This document shows, piece by piece, positions 36,518 to 45,889 of a stretch of DNA of 64,000 nt. A program made the translations under genes and the position numbers. The stretch's first letter is position 1, and every line of letters starts with the position of its first letter. The DNA is from M3 sp045133615 (GTDB lineage Bacteria > Bacteroidota > Bacteroidia > Bacteroidales > Muribaculaceae), in assembly GCA_045133615.1 (NCBI GenBank), contig JBGUUQ010000037.1, forward strand, positions 4,823 to 68,822, written 5' to 3'. The notes below the pieces were generated by a model. The model was not told the DNA's origin. It did not search any database and saw only the letters and a program-made list of their open reading frames with translations.

Positions 36518-37783
36518 ATGCGCAGACTCTTTTTGTTTTCAATAGTTATGGCTGTGATAAGTGTAGTATCTTATGCAGCCGACCCCACAGCGACAAGATT
36601 TTCGTATGCTGATTGTCAAGGCTCTTACAAGCCGTATCCGGTGCCGCGAGAAGCTTTCGATTACCCCGATTCGTTAAAGCCGGTTTTTGTCAATCATGTC
36701 GGTCGTCATGGTTCGCGATTTCCATCATCAGCCAAAGATGTGCTGACTCTTATCGGTGCACTGAATAGGGCGGATTCCATTGGTTCAATCACTCCGGCAG
36801 GCCGTCAACTATTGGCATTGTCGCAGCACCTTTTGTCGCAAGGCAACGGACGTTGGGGCGCTCTTGATTCGCTCGGCATGGCGGAGCAGCGAGGCATCGC
36901 GTCGCGTATGTTTGTGAATTATCCTTCGCTGTTTCGCGATGGAATCGTTAGGGCTGTGTCCTCATATTCTCCCCGTTGTCTGATGAGCATGTACGAGTTT
37001 ACTCATCAACTCGACCGCCTTAACAATAAAGTGGAAATATACACATCGGCCGGTCGCCAAAACTCTCCGTTGATGCGCTATTTCGACACAGACAAAGAGT
37101 TTGTCGATTTTCGGCAGAGCAAGTTTACCGACGACACTTACAATGCATTTTTTGCCTCAACAGCCGTCTATTCCTCTCTAAAGCGCGTACTTGGTGCTTC
37201 GTATCCTTATGGCGACGATGAAAGCATGTCTCGACTGGCATATATCGAATATCGTGTCGCTGCCTCGATGGCTGCAGCCGGTATCGAATGTGACTTGTCG
37301 CAATATTTCACCATCGATGAGATTAATCTTCTTTGGGCTTGTTCAAATATGCGTCACTACCTTGATTATTCCTCTACAACAATATCCACCGTTCCGTCTG
37401 ATTCGGCATCTCCATTGCTGCTGAACCTTGTGGAGACGATTGATGCCGCTGCCGAAGGTAAAGCCGCTGCTACAGTAATGCTTCGTTTCGGGCATGCAGA
37501 GACCTTGATGCCGCTCCTTTCACTGATGCATCTCGACGGGTGTTATTATATGACCAATTATTTTGATACGGTTGCCAAAAATTGGCAGGATTTCCGAATC
37601 GTGCCTATGGCGTCCAATTTACAAATGATTCTGTTTCAAGCTGACTCCGGTCGATACTATTTGCGTGTCGACCTTAACGAAGTGCCTGTTTCGCTTCTTC
37701 CTGATAGCTCTGATGTATATACGCGCTGGGATGTCGCTCGCGACTATCTGCTTCGCTGCGTGCCGATATACTATCAGTTCTAA
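36518..37783 (+). CDS. Exported histidine acid phosphatase, MINPP/phytase-like
   Basis: A 421-residue protein with signal peptide (about 1-20, ending SYAAD). The histidine-phosphatase motif NHVGRHGSRFP (RHGSR at 63-67) and the C-terminal HAET are those of multiple inositol-polyphosphate phosphatases, as known from Bacteroides thetaiotaomicron. It should remove phosphate from phytate or related esters in the periplasm or in outer-membrane vesicles. It has its own promoter, and no phosphate-transport genes are adjacent. Confidence 0.88.
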   Translation: MRRLFLFSIVMAVISVVSYAADPTATRFSYADCQGSYKPYPVPREAFDYPDSLKPVFVNHVGRHGSRFPSSAKDVLTLIGALNRADSIGSITPAGRQLLALSQHLLSQGNGRWGALDSLGMAEQRGIASRMFVNYPSLFRDGIVRAVSSYSPRCLMSMYEFTHQLDRLNNKVEIYTSAGRQNSPLMRYFDTDKEFVDFRQSKFTDDTYNAFFASTAVYSSLKRVLGASYPYGDDESMSRLAYIEYRVAASMAAAGIECDLSQYFTIDEINLLWACSNMRHYLDYSSTTISTVPSDSASPLLLNLVETIDAAAEGKAAATVMLRFGHAETLMPLLSLMHLDGCYYMTNYFDTVAKNWQDFRIVPMASNLQMILFQADSGRYYLRVDLNEVPVSLLPDSSDVYTRWDVARDYLLRCVPIYYQF

Positions 37784-37813
37784 GTCGACTGACGATAGTC
37801 TGTCGATTCTCGG

Positions 37814-38887
37814 TTAATTAGCTCCGAGTTCGACGATTGCACCTGTAGATGGTGAAAATTGCAGGTATGCCGGAGCTTTTTTGTCGGTAAACATGCTCGG
37901 ATCCAAACCGAATACCACTCCGTATTGGGCAATGTCAAACGTGGATGACGACATCATTTTACCATCGAAAGCAATATCTATGCGAGCCTTGCCCGGAATA
38001 CGGTACGCAACGCCTCCTTTGGGGTATTTCTTGACTTCCCCCTTTTCATTGACCGGAAGTTCGCCGCGCTCGGTAACTGTGAGTGACAGATATATCGGGT
38101 CGCCCGATAGGTCATCTGCCGGCACTATGCCCTCGGTTGCGGAGATGCGGGCAATGACATGCTTTGATGTTTCCTCTGCCGGAGTGTAGGTGATGGTTTT
38201 TACAGAGGTGGAATGTTGTACTGTACCGAGAAACATTGCAGTCAATGCGGCTTCCTGAGCATCGATATTATCCATTACAATCTTCATTGCGGCGCCGTCA
38301 GGCGGCATTTGGTCTGCTTGTCCGGTGATGAGGTCTGTGCGACTTTGGCGTAGCGCAAATATTTGTGCTGCTGCGAGTTCGGCTCGTTTTGCCGTAGATT
38401 GGCTTTGCATCATCTCCTCCGTGATTACTTGTCGTGCTGCCATCGTCTGTAACGGGGTGGGGGTTGCTTCCATAGCTTGCGGTAGTATTGTTGCTGTCGT
38501 CTCCGTAGCGGCATCGGCGTTGATGGCAAGAGGTATATTGTCCTCGCTTAGAAGTAGATACGGCGTCGAGCCGCTTTTGAATTGCATCAGGTATTGCTCT
38601 TCCTGATTTGCAACGCCACGCGAATTGACTGTTATGCTTTTTACTGTCCAACTTTCCGATGATTCTGTGATAGGGTCGGCGTTGAGGTATTTTTTAGCGT
38701 ATTTATAAAATTCTCCCGGCTCTTTCACCACATGTTCGGCTTCAATCGAAATATCTACCACTGTCGAAGGGAGCGAGTAGATTATGCCGTATTCATTGGC
38801 TTTTGTTGCCGTCAGTTTTTGGGTGGATTGTGCCGATACGCCTAACCCAAGAGTTGCTGTTATTGCATAAATGAAAAGTCGTCTCAT
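37814..38887 (-). CDS. DUF4831 protein, exported
   Basis: A 357-residue protein with signal peptide (about 1-19, GLGVSAQ). The N-terminal YSLPSTVVDISIEAEHVVKEPGEFYKYAKKYL and the SITVNSRGVANQEEQYL region are typical of DUF4831, a Bacteroidota family without known function. The rest is a mixed beta-rich sequence with Thr/Ala-rich stretches near 125-160. It is the last gene of the DUF2148-Nnr-DUF4831 operon, 20 bp after the Nnr gene. Confidence 0.86.
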   Translation of the reverse strand: MRRLFIYAITATLGLGVSAQSTQKLTATKANEYGIIYSLPSTVVDISIEAEHVVKEPGEFYKYAKKYLNADPITESSESWTVKSITVNSRGVANQEEQYLMQFKSGSTPYLLLSEDNIPLAINADAATETTATILPQAMEATPTPLQTMAARQVITEEMMQSQSTAKRAELAAAQIFALRQSRTDLITGQADQMPPDGAAMKIVMDNIDAQEAALTAMFLGTVQHSTSVKTITYTPAEETSKHVIARISATEGIVPADDLSGDPIYLSLTVTERGELPVNEKGEVKKYPKGGVAYRIPGKARIDIAFDGKMMSSSTFDIAQYGVVFGLDPSMFTDKKAPAYLQFSPSTGAIVELGAN

Positions 38888-38907
38888 GATTTTTCCGTTT
38901 TATCTGA

Positions 38908-40422
38908 TTAAGCCATTATGTCGCGGATTGCACGACCGATATTGTCGGCAATGTCTCCTGCCGTTACTCCATACTGTCCATGTTCCTCAGCAGCAATATC
39001 GCCTGCCACGCCGTGGATGTATGTACCGATGATGGCACTGATTTCCGGTTTGTATCCTTGTGCCATCAAAGCGCATATTACGCCCGTAAGCACATCTCCG
39101 CTTCCGGCAGTAGCCATTGCTGGATTGCCCGATGAATTGAAATATATTTTGCCGTCAGGGCGCACCATTGCCGTATAGTGTCCTTTCAGAACTATTATAA
39201 TATTGTAATAATGAGCCATTTCGACCGCTTTGAGCAATCTGGCCTCTGCGCTGGGTTGTGCTCCGAAAATTCGGTCGAATTCGCCTGCATGAGGTGTGAT
39301 TATCGACAGTACCGGAATATGATTGAGCATTGTCGGACGTTTTGCCACGCAATTAAGGGCATCGGCATCGAGTATCACCGGACCTTTGGCTTGCTTTAAA
39401 AACATCTCGACAGCATTGACCGTCACATCATTTGTCCCGATTCCGGGACCTACGGCTACGGCATTGTACTCATGTTTCAGGTTGATGTCGGTAATAGCTA
39501 TGTCATGTCGGTCGGCATCGAATAGTGCTTCGGGAACCGACGATTGTATTATGTTGAACCCGCATCGTGCCGTATGAATGCTTACTTTACCTGCGCCGGC
39601 GCGGAGTGCTCCGCGAGCGGCAAGCACAGCCGCCCCCATCATCCCGTAACTGCCGGCTACAAGCATGGCAGAGCCGAAATCGGCTTTTGATGCAAACTCT
39701 TTGCGCTGGCGCAACACGCGATGCACGTCAGTGCGTTCTACCAAATAGTATTGTGCCGGTGTATTGCGTATTTCATCTGCACTTAGCTCAATGTCAAGCA
39801 CTTTCCATTCGCCGATGAGAGGTGCATTGTCAGCAATGAAAAATGACAGGCGGGGAAATTGGATTGAGAGGGTAAGGTCGGCATGTACAATGTTGCGAGA
39901 GATGTTATTGGTATTCCATTCTCCGAACAATCCGGACGGAACATCGATTGATACCACCGTCGCGTTTGATTCGTTGATGTATTGCACGAGTGCTTTGAAT
40001 CCTCCGGTCAACGGCTCGCGTAGTCCGGAGCCGAAAAGACCGTCGATTACCAAGTCATTGGGGGATAAATAAGGTGGGGAAAAATTGCTTGTCACTTCGG
40101 TGAAATCAACATCTCCAATGGCTTTCAGTCTGTCGCGATTGGCAGCACATTCGGGACTCAGCCGGTTCTCTCCGATGTTAAACAAAAATATCTCAGGTTT
40201 GTATCCTTGCTCTATGAGCATGCGGGCTACGGCAAGTGCGTCGGCACCATTGTTGCCGGGACCGGCGAATACGGCAACGCGCTTGTTGGCTCTCCACCGC
40301 GAAATGATTTCGCAAGTGATTGATGTCGCTGCGCGTTCCACCAATTCAAGCGAAGTTATACCTTCGCTTTCTATCGTATTGCGATCTATCGACTTGATTT
40401 CTTCGTTAGTGAAAATTTTCAT
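38908..40422 (-). CDS. Bifunctional NAD(P)H-hydrate epimerase / dehydratase
   Basis: A 504-residue two-domain repair enzyme. The YjeF_N epimerase part (about 1-215) has FAGPGNNGADALAVAR, DGLFGSGL and SIDVPSG. The C-terminal kinase-like dehydratase part (about 225-504) has GSYGMMGAA, VGPGIGTND, LDADALN, TPHAGEFDRIFG, KGHYT and SGNPAMATAGSGDVLTG. Together they repair hydrated NADH and NADPH. It is second in an operon behind a DUF2148 protein gene, 21 bp apart. Confidence 0.94.
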   Translation of the reverse strand: MKIFTNEEIKSIDRNTIESEGITSLELVERAATSITCEIISRWRANKRVAVFAGPGNNGADALAVARMLIEQGYKPEIFLFNIGENRLSPECAANRDRLKAIGDVDFTEVTSNFSPPYLSPNDLVIDGLFGSGLREPLTGGFKALVQYINESNATVVSIDVPSGLFGEWNTNNISRNIVHADLTLSIQFPRLSFFIADNAPLIGEWKVLDIELSADEIRNTPAQYYLVERTDVHRVLRQRKEFASKADFGSAMLVAGSYGMMGAAVLAARGALRAGAGKVSIHTARCGFNIIQSSVPEALFDADRHDIAITDINLKHEYNAVAVGPGIGTNDVTVNAVEMFLKQAKGPVILDADALNCVAKRPTMLNHIPVLSIITPHAGEFDRIFGAQPSAEARLLKAVEMAHYYNIIIVLKGHYTAMVRPDGKIYFNSSGNPAMATAGSGDVLTGVICALMAQGYKPEISAIIGTYIHGVAGDIAAEEHGQYGVTAGDIADNIGRAIRDIMA

Positions 40423-40443
40423 AACCGTAAATTTTGAAATACG

Positions 40444-40983
40444 CTACTTCGATTCTTTGGGTTTGCGATCGAAGTATGGACTTTTTGAACTTGCTGAAAC
40501 GGCGATTGCGAATACCTGTCGACATCCGTCGAGCCAGTTAAGTCGCTGTGCTGCAAGCCCGGCCGAAAACATCACGCGGGTATCTACGCGCAAATCGGCA
40601 GCTGTGGCACAGGCCGAACCGATGGCAATACCTACGTCGATTGTGTTTATGGCACAAGGTACATCTGCCGGCTTGTCGGCGCATAATGAATATCCGCAGT
40701 GTGCGCAATTAAGCCCTTGCGTTTGGCTGTGAGTCCCTATTATGACTACGCACTCGCTATTGAGGATGTTGTCGGCATCACGGAGAAAAAACTTCATTCC
40801 GGTCTCTCCGCTGATGGTTATCATCATATCGGATAATGTTTTCAGCTCCTCTTGTCCGCATATTGTAGCGGTTTCAATGATGTCGACGCCTTTCCCTTTT
40901 GGGGCGGTGCGTGCGGCGGTCATCATCTGTCGGGCTACTGACAATATATGTTCGTGTCGGGAATCCCGTTCGTTAAGTATCAT
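40444..40983 (-). CDS. DUF2148 ferredoxin-like protein
   Basis: A 179-residue protein with the DUF2148 layout: an N-terminal AARTAPKGKGVDIIETATI segment and a Cys-rich centre (LNCAHCGYSLC, then C in VPCAIN) that could hold an iron-sulfur cluster, followed by IAIGSACATAADLRVDTR. The family's N-terminal part recalls nitroreductases. Its biochemical role is unknown. It heads the operon with Nnr and DUF4831 and carries a good promoter at 41022-41052, so a role in redox cofactor upkeep is possible but not shown. Confidence 0.85.
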   Translation of the reverse strand: MILNERDSRHEHILSVARQMMTAARTAPKGKGVDIIETATICGQEELKTLSDMMITISGETGMKFFLRDADNILNSECVVIIGTHSQTQGLNCAHCGYSLCADKPADVPCAINTIDVGIAIGSACATAADLRVDTRVMFSAGLAAQRLNWLDGCRQVFAIAVSASSKSPYFDRKPKESK

Positions 40984-41021
40984 TGTTTGTTTTGTTTCTG
41001 TTCCAACCTGTTAAGTGTCTG

Positions 41022-41052
41022 CAAATTTACACAATCCGCGCGTAAAACACAA
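41022..41052 (-). promoter_or_regulatory. Promoter of the DUF2148-Nnr-DUF4831 operon
   Basis: On the minus strand TTG (41050-41052), a 20-base spacer and TAAATTTG (41022-41029). The -33 element overlaps the A-tract of the tpx terminator, so the two signals are interlocked. Confidence 0.7.
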
Positions 41053-41091
41053 AAAACACCTCGACATCCTTGAATGTCGAAGTGCCTTTTT
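41051..41091. terminator. Terminator of tpx
   Basis: CACCTCGACAT (41057-41067) pairs with ATGTCGAAGTG (41074-41084), one G-T pair. It is flanked by six A residues on the left and five T residues on the right, so on the minus strand it follows tpx by 17 bases and ends in T6. Confidence 0.8.
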
Positions 41092-41107
41092 GCAATATGA
41101 TACATGA

Positions 41108-41614
41108 TTATTTTGCTCTTAATGCGTCGAAAGCAGCGACGTAATTCGGTTCGTGAGTGATTTCATTGACTAATTCGACGTAACGCACATGAAATCCTTC
41201 GTCCATAACGAGGACGGCGCGTGCGAGAAGTCCGGCGAGAGGGCCGTCGACAATTCCTACACCATACTTTTGTGAGAACATGGGGGAACGAAATGCGGAC
41301 GCGACGATTAGGTTGTCGATACCATCGGTTGTGCAGAATCGTTTTGCTGCAAAAGGCAAATCCATTGATATACAGATTACTTGCGTGTTTGGCAACGATG
41401 CAGCTTCGGCATTGAATCGTCGCACGGAAGTTGCGCATACGTCGGTGTCAAGACTCGGAAAGATGTTGAGAATCACGCGTTTATTGCGAAATGTGCGGTC
41501 GTCGACCTCTTTCATGTCGCTCGACAGAAGGTTGAATCCCGGAGCTTTTGAGCCTATTTCGGGAAGTTGACCGCAAGTGTGGCATGGAACGCCTTTGAAA
41601 TATACAATGTTCAT
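41108..41614 (-). CDS. tpx: Thiol peroxidase
   Basis: A 168-residue atypical 2-Cys peroxiredoxin of usual Tpx length. The peroxidatic Cys60 lies in SLDTDVCATSV and the resolving Cys94 in KRFCTTD. PEIGSKAPGF and DGPLAGLLARAVLVMDE are typical of Tpx. It reduces peroxides, with electrons from thioredoxin, in the cytoplasm. Two additional cysteines at 11 and 14 (CHTCG) near the N terminus are less usual. It is a single gene with its own terminator. Confidence 0.94.
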   Translation of the reverse strand: MNIVYFKGVPCHTCGQLPEIGSKAPGFNLLSSDMKEVDDRTFRNKRVILNIFPSLDTDVCATSVRRFNAEAASLPNTQVICISMDLPFAAKRFCTTDGIDNLIVASAFRSPMFSQKYGVGIVDGPLAGLLARAVLVMDEGFHVRYVELVNEITHEPNYVAAFDALRAK

Positions 41615-41718
41615 GATGTAAGTATTTTATCTTTTCTACAAAAGTAATTCTTTTTTATAACACATACATTGGTAAAATAGTTCATCGTGTTGCGTAGTTG
41701 TGTGGAATAGTCTGACCG

Positions 41719-42231
41719 TCAGTTGCTTAAAGCGGTATATCGGACTGTGATTGTCTGCTCGGTGAGTGTCGATGGATTATTAATTTTGGTGATGGAAATG
41801 ATGGCATTTTCGGCGAAGATGTAAGTCGTCAGGGAGCCGACGATGGAATCTACGGCGTAGGTGACTGTGACCACGCTTGTGCTGTCGGAAGGAGTGTAAG
41901 TGACTGTGTGATTGGGCGTTGTGGTGGCTCGTCGGATCTGTGCGGTAATGGAGCCGGGGAGAAAATATGAAAACTGCGAAGCGGTAACGCATTGAGTGCG
42001 AGGCGGTTGCCCGTTGGTGGGTGTGGCTGTGATTGAATCGGGGCGTAACAGTAATGTGTAGTTTACATCATCGTCGAGCAGGGGCATGGAGAGGGTGTAG
42101 CGGACTGTTATTTCGCTGTATGGGCGCGATTCCAATCGCTCCAAAAGGCTTTGCAGGTCGTCGGCTGCAAGGTTGGCCGGAGTGGCAATGACGATTGCCA
42201 ACAACGTGGAAATTAGAACTTTATGTGTCAT
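41719..42231 (-). CDS. Exported protein of unknown family
   Basis: Read from the ATG at 42231 (170 residues), which begins a signal peptide (about 1-22, LLAIVIATPANLAA). The mature protein is rich in Thr and Ser and has short beta-type segments (EITVRYTLSM, NYTLLLRPDSIT, HTVTYTPSDS, VVTVTYAVDSIV, TITVRYTALS). The even spacing of beta strands recalls LolA-like or DUF3108-type periplasmic beta sheets, but I cannot assign a family. It is divergent from the TraB/GumN gene. Confidence 0.6.
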   Translation of the reverse strand: MTHKVLISTLLAIVIATPANLAADDLQSLLERLESRPYSEITVRYTLSMPLLDDDVNYTLLLRPDSITATPTNGQPPRTQCVTASQFSYFLPGSITAQIRRATTTPNHTVTYTPSDSTSVVTVTYAVDSIVGSLTTYIFAENAIISITKINNPSTLTEQTITVRYTALSN

Positions 42232-42288
42232 GCATAAACAACAACCGCGCACCCCAAAAAGTTTTTTTGAAAAAAAGTTGGGGAAAAA

Positions 42289-42321
42289 TTTGGTGGATTG
42301 GAAAAAGTTGTCTTACCTTTG
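42289..42321 (+). promoter_or_regulatory. Promoter of the TraB/GumN gene
   Basis: TTTG (42289-42292), a 21-base spacer and TACCTTTG (42314-42321) lie 82 bases before the ATG, leaving an untranslated leader of about 75 bases. Confidence 0.75.
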
Positions 42322-42403
42322 TAGTGTGTTAGTCAACTACAACACCACATGACTAAATCACAGAAACAAAAAATTAGGAATATTAACAACTAACTTAAAT
42401 AAT

Positions 42404-43279
42404 ATGAATATGAAAAAGATTGTTTTCTCATTGGCGGCTATCTTGGTAGCGATTGCAGGTAATGCTCAACTTCTTTGGAAGGTGTCGGGCAATGGTCTTG
42501 AAAAGGATTCTTATATTATGGGTACTCATCATGTGGCTCCGGTGTCGATCCTTGACTCTATCGCGGGATTTGAGTCTGCTCTGAATGGGTGTGACGCGAT
42601 ATACGGTGAGGTGAAGAAGAGTGACATGCAGGGTCAGGAGGCTCAACAGAAGATTATGGCGATGGCGATGGCTCCGGCTGACAGTACGATGAATGTGCTT
42701 TACTCGGCTGAGGAGTTTGCGACGGTGGATGCTGTCGTGAAGAAGTACACTCAGGGTATGGCCGGGTTGGAGCAGATGGCTCAACTGAAACCGGCGATTG
42801 TGATGAGCCAGCTTTCGGTGATGCAGTCGATGATTGCGTTCCCGGGTTTTGACCCTTCGCAGCAGTTGGACATGTATGTGCAGTCTCGCGGTGCGGAGTT
42901 GGGTAAGCCTCTTTGCGGTTTTGAGACGGTGGACTTTCAGTTGAATATGCTTTTCGGCAGTCCGCTGACGAAGCAGGCTAAGGATTTGCTTGAGATGGCG
43001 CAAAAGGATGACAAGAGTCTTGAGTTGGCTCATAAGTTGGCAGATGCTTACCGCTGTCAGAATCTCGATGAGCTTTTGGCTTTGATGGTTGAGGATGCAG
43101 AGGATATGAATGAGCTTGACCGTATGATTTTCGATCGCAATGCGAATTGGGTGAAGTCGCTCAAGGAGTTGATGCCTGAACAGTCGGTGTTTGTATGTGT
43201 CGGCGCAGGTCACCTTCCGGGTGAAAAAGGTCTGATAGAGTTACTTCGCAATGAGGGCTACACTGTGGAGGCTATGTAG
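42404..43279 (+). CDS. TraB/GumN-family exported protein
   Basis: A 291-residue protein (or 289 from the second ATG at 42410) with a signal peptide ending at GNAQ. The family mark is MGTHHVAP (GTHH at 40-43), and the C-terminal VCVGAGHLPGEKGLIELLRNEGY completes the TraB/GumN (TIKI-type) fold, thought to be a metal-dependent peptidase-like core. The substrate in bacteria is unknown. The middle is Met- and Gln-rich (QEAQQKIMAMAMAP). It has its own promoter; the ABC operon begins 147 bp later. Confidence 0.85.
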   Translation: MNMKKIVFSLAAILVAIAGNAQLLWKVSGNGLEKDSYIMGTHHVAPVSILDSIAGFESALNGCDAIYGEVKKSDMQGQEAQQKIMAMAMAPADSTMNVLYSAEEFATVDAVVKKYTQGMAGLEQMAQLKPAIVMSQLSVMQSMIAFPGFDPSQQLDMYVQSRGAELGKPLCGFETVDFQLNMLFGSPLTKQAKDLLEMAQKDDKSLELAHKLADAYRCQNLDELLALMVEDAEDMNELDRMIFDRNANWVKSLKELMPEQSVFVCVGAGHLPGEKGLIELLRNEGYTVEAM

Positions 43280-43426
43280 GGAAATAGAAAATCAGGATAG
43301 AAACAGAATAGAATTAGATTAGAATAGAAACAGTTTTAGTAAGCAGGTCGAAGCGGGGAGGCGCGGGACTATGTGCCTCTCCTGCGGATGACCGAAAAGA
43401 GATGATTTACTTAAAAAAGATTGGAG

Positions 43427-44260
43427 ATGATTACGTTAGATAATGTTACATATAGCTATAAGAAGGGTCTGAAGGAGGCTTTGACGCAGGTGTCGGCTCA
43501 AGTGGACAAGGGTATTCATTTGCTTTTGGGTGAAAATGGTGCCGGGAAGACGACGCTGCTGCATGTAATGGCGGGGTTGCTGACTCCTCAAAGCGGTGTT
43601 TGTACAATCGATGGTGAGGTGATGTCGCAACGTGCTCCTCGTGCGATGGCAAGTGTGTTTTTCCTTCCGGAGGATATGCAGTTTGGTGCGAAGACGATAA
43701 ATGATTTTGCGAAGTTTCATGCTCCGTTTTATCCGACGTTTGACGCAGCGATGCTTGCCGAGAATCTGAAGGATTTCGGGTTGACGGGGAATGAGCCTTT
43801 GAAGTCGCTGTCGCTGGGCAACAGAAAGAAGACTAACATTGCGTATGCTCTTGCTCTTCAAACGTCGGTGCTTCTTCTTGATGAGCCGGCAAATGGCTTG
43901 GATATCGATTCTAAAAAGTCGCTTCAGACGATCTTGGCTCGCTGTGTGTCGGAGGAGCAGACGGTGATTATATCAACTCATACGGTGTGGGATCTTCAAA
44001 ATCTGTTTGAGGGGGTAATCGTGCTCCATAGCTCAAATCTTGTTCTCGCGATGCCTATGTGGCAGATAACGGAGCGTATCGCATTTGTAGACGATGCTGT
44101 GTGCCCTGACAATGCGCTCTATCGAGAACAAGATGTGGCGGGCTATCATGCTATCGTGGAGAATGACGGAGGTGTGGAGTCGAATGTGAATTTTACGCTT
44201 CTCTATACGGCTCTTCGCAGTGAGTCGGGTGCTAAAATACTTGAGAAATTAAATGCCTAA
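43427..44260 (+). CDS. ABC transporter ATP-binding protein
   Basis: A 277-residue ATPase, read from ATG 43427; a TTG six bases earlier is an alternative. Walker A is GENGAGKT at 35-42, the signature is the variant LSLGNRKK near 132, Walker B and D-loop are LLLDEPANGLD, and the switch His lies in STHTVWDL. About 70 residues follow the nucleotide-binding domain. It belongs to the ABC-2 / YtrB-like exporter group. It is the first gene of a row with two paralogous membrane proteins and a short GntR regulator, as in cell-wall-stress ytr operons. Confidence 0.85.
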   Translation: MITLDNVTYSYKKGLKEALTQVSAQVDKGIHLLLGENGAGKTTLLHVMAGLLTPQSGVCTIDGEVMSQRAPRAMASVFFLPEDMQFGAKTINDFAKFHAPFYPTFDAAMLAENLKDFGLTGNEPLKSLSLGNRKKTNIAYALALQTSVLLLDEPANGLDIDSKKSLQTILARCVSEEQTVIISTHTVWDLQNLFEGVIVLHSSNLVLAMPMWQITERIAFVDDAVCPDNALYREQDVAGYHAIVENDGGVESNVNFTLLYTALRSESGAKILEKLNA

Positions 44261-44278
44261 AATTGGAAATTGAAAATT

Positions 44279-45067
44279 ATGGAAATGACTATGACTCAAT
44301 ATAATAATGGCTTCTCGTGGGAGAGGGTGAAGATGGTGGCTGCTTACTATTATCCGGTAATCAAGCCGCAGATGATATGGTATCCGATAGTGGTGGCGTT
44401 GCTCTACGGATTGGCTTTGCTATGCCAAACGGTGGATTGGCTTGCTCCGGTAGGGGTGGCGTTGACGGGCCCGTTTTCGTTTATGTTTTATTTTGCTCCG
44501 ATAATACTTGCCCGTCGTGATTGCCGATTGGTGACGACGATGCTTCCGGCTACAGCTGCGGAGAAGATGGCGGTATTGGCGGTGTATTTCTTCGTTGTGG
44601 TGCCGGTGCTTATCTTCGGCGTGGAGTATGCGCTGGTGGGTATCACTGAGTTGGTGATTCCGGAGTATAACTTTATTATGGCTGCATACAATGCTGTCGG
44701 TAAGGATTTGAGCGGGCTGTTTATGTTCAGCCAATTGGATGAACTGATTCCGGCGGTGACATGTTTCTGGGGTATAATCTATTTTAAGGAGAATCGTACT
44801 CTGAAATCGATACTTGTTGCGGGCGGTTCTCTGATTGCATTGGGTGTGCTTGGCGCTGTCTATGGCATTATCTATGTGGCTAAGGAGGTGATCGATGCTC
44901 AAGCTGCCGGTGTTGCAATCAAGGAGGAGCAGATTTCGGATAATCTTGCTATGCATATGGCTAATCATATGGAGCCGTTTTTGATAGGCATAGGTGTGGT
45001 TGCTGTGGTGTATGCTGCGGTGATGATATGGCTCAGCTATCGCCGGGTGAAGAGTTATCAGAATTGA
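44279..45067 (+). CDS. Membrane subunit of the ABC system, paralogue 1
   Basis: A 262-residue polytopic protein with about six helices. ATG 44279 is chosen; ATGs at 44285 and 44291 are equally in frame. It shares blocks with the next gene: GFSWERVKMVAAYYYP, KPQMIWYP, SFMFYFAP, TAAEKMAVLAVYFFVV and FGVEYA. No catalytic motif is seen. From gene order it is probably the permease partner of the ATPase, resembling ABC-2-type permeases, with a function unknown. Confidence 0.75.
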   Translation: MEMTMTQYNNGFSWERVKMVAAYYYPVIKPQMIWYPIVVALLYGLALLCQTVDWLAPVGVALTGPFSFMFYFAPIILARRDCRLVTTMLPATAAEKMAVLAVYFFVVVPVLIFGVEYALVGITELVIPEYNFIMAAYNAVGKDLSGLFMFSQLDELIPAVTCFWGIIYFKENRTLKSILVAGGSLIALGVLGAVYGIIYVAKEVIDAQAAGVAIKEEQISDNLAMHMANHMEPFLIGIGVVAVVYAAVMIWLSYRRVKSYQN

Positions 45068-45074
45068 TCGGTTA

Positions 45075-45881
45075 ATGATGAATAGGTATATGGAATTGTA
45101 CAAAAGTGGCTTTTCATGGAGACGAGTAGGGATGGTAGTGAAATACTACTATCCTACTCTTCGTAAACAGATGATATGGTATCCGGCTGTTGCGGCGGGC
45201 TTGTGCTTGATAGTGAGTCTGTTGCAATTGTTTGGCGATACTGTGGCAAATTCGTCGATGGGATTGCTCGGGGCGATGTCGTTTATGTTTTATTTTGCTC
45301 CGGTGGTGCTGTGCCGCTATGAGAGTCGTCTAACGACGACTCTGCTGCCGGTCACGGCCGCAGAGAAGATGGTGGTACTGATGGTATATTTCTTTGTGGT
45401 GATACCGTTGCTGCTTTTCGGTGTGGAATATGCGTATGCGGGATTGCTGCATTTTACGGTGCCTGAGATGGCGTTTTTGGACCGGGCGTTTGCTCAGTAT
45501 GATGCGCTGGAAATCGAAATCGAGAGGAAGGGCCTGTTTATGTTGTCGTCGGCGTTTTTGTCGATTTTGCCTACTATGCTATGCTTGTGGGGTGTGACTT
45601 ACTATCGCCAGAATAGGACGCTGAAGGCTCTCTTGACGTCGTGCGGTGTGTATTTGGCTACATCGGTGGCTGCCGGTGTGGGCGGCATGCTTCTTGCTTT
45701 CAAACGTGGGTTTGATGATGGTGTGGCGGGCTTGGCTCCTGCTGCGTCGGAAAAGGCGTTTGTGCATGAGATGACGGAGTCGATGCTGGCGGTGTTCAAT
45801 GTGTCGGGCTATGTGGCAATGGCGGCTTCGATTGTGATGGCTTACTTGATATATAAAGAAATAAAGAACTTTCAAATCTAA
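45075..45881 (+). CDS. Membrane subunit of the ABC system, paralogue 2
   Basis: A 268-residue protein with six predicted helices, starting 7 bp after paralogue 1. Matching blocks are GFSWRRVGMVVKYYYP, RKQMIWYP, SFMFYFAP, TAAEKMVVLMVYFFVV and FGVEYAYAG, so the two genes arose by duplication and may form a heterodimer. The C-terminal half has diverged (GGMLLAFKRGFDDGVAGLAP). Confidence 0.75.
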   Translation: MMNRYMELYKSGFSWRRVGMVVKYYYPTLRKQMIWYPAVAAGLCLIVSLLQLFGDTVANSSMGLLGAMSFMFYFAPVVLCRYESRLTTTLLPVTAAEKMVVLMVYFFVVIPLLLFGVEYAYAGLLHFTVPEMAFLDRAFAQYDALEIEIERKGLFMLSSAFLSILPTMLCLWGVTYYRQNRTLKALLTSCGVYLATSVAAGVGGMLLAFKRGFDDGVAGLAPAASEKAFVHEMTESMLAVFNVSGYVAMAASIVMAYLIYKEIKNFQI

Positions 45882-45889
45882 AGAAAAAC

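Noticed and set aside
42240..42300. Possible terminator in the CCCCAAAAAG...GTTGGGG stretch
   Set aside because: The arms pair imperfectly and it lies upstream of both divergent genes, where a terminator has no purpose.
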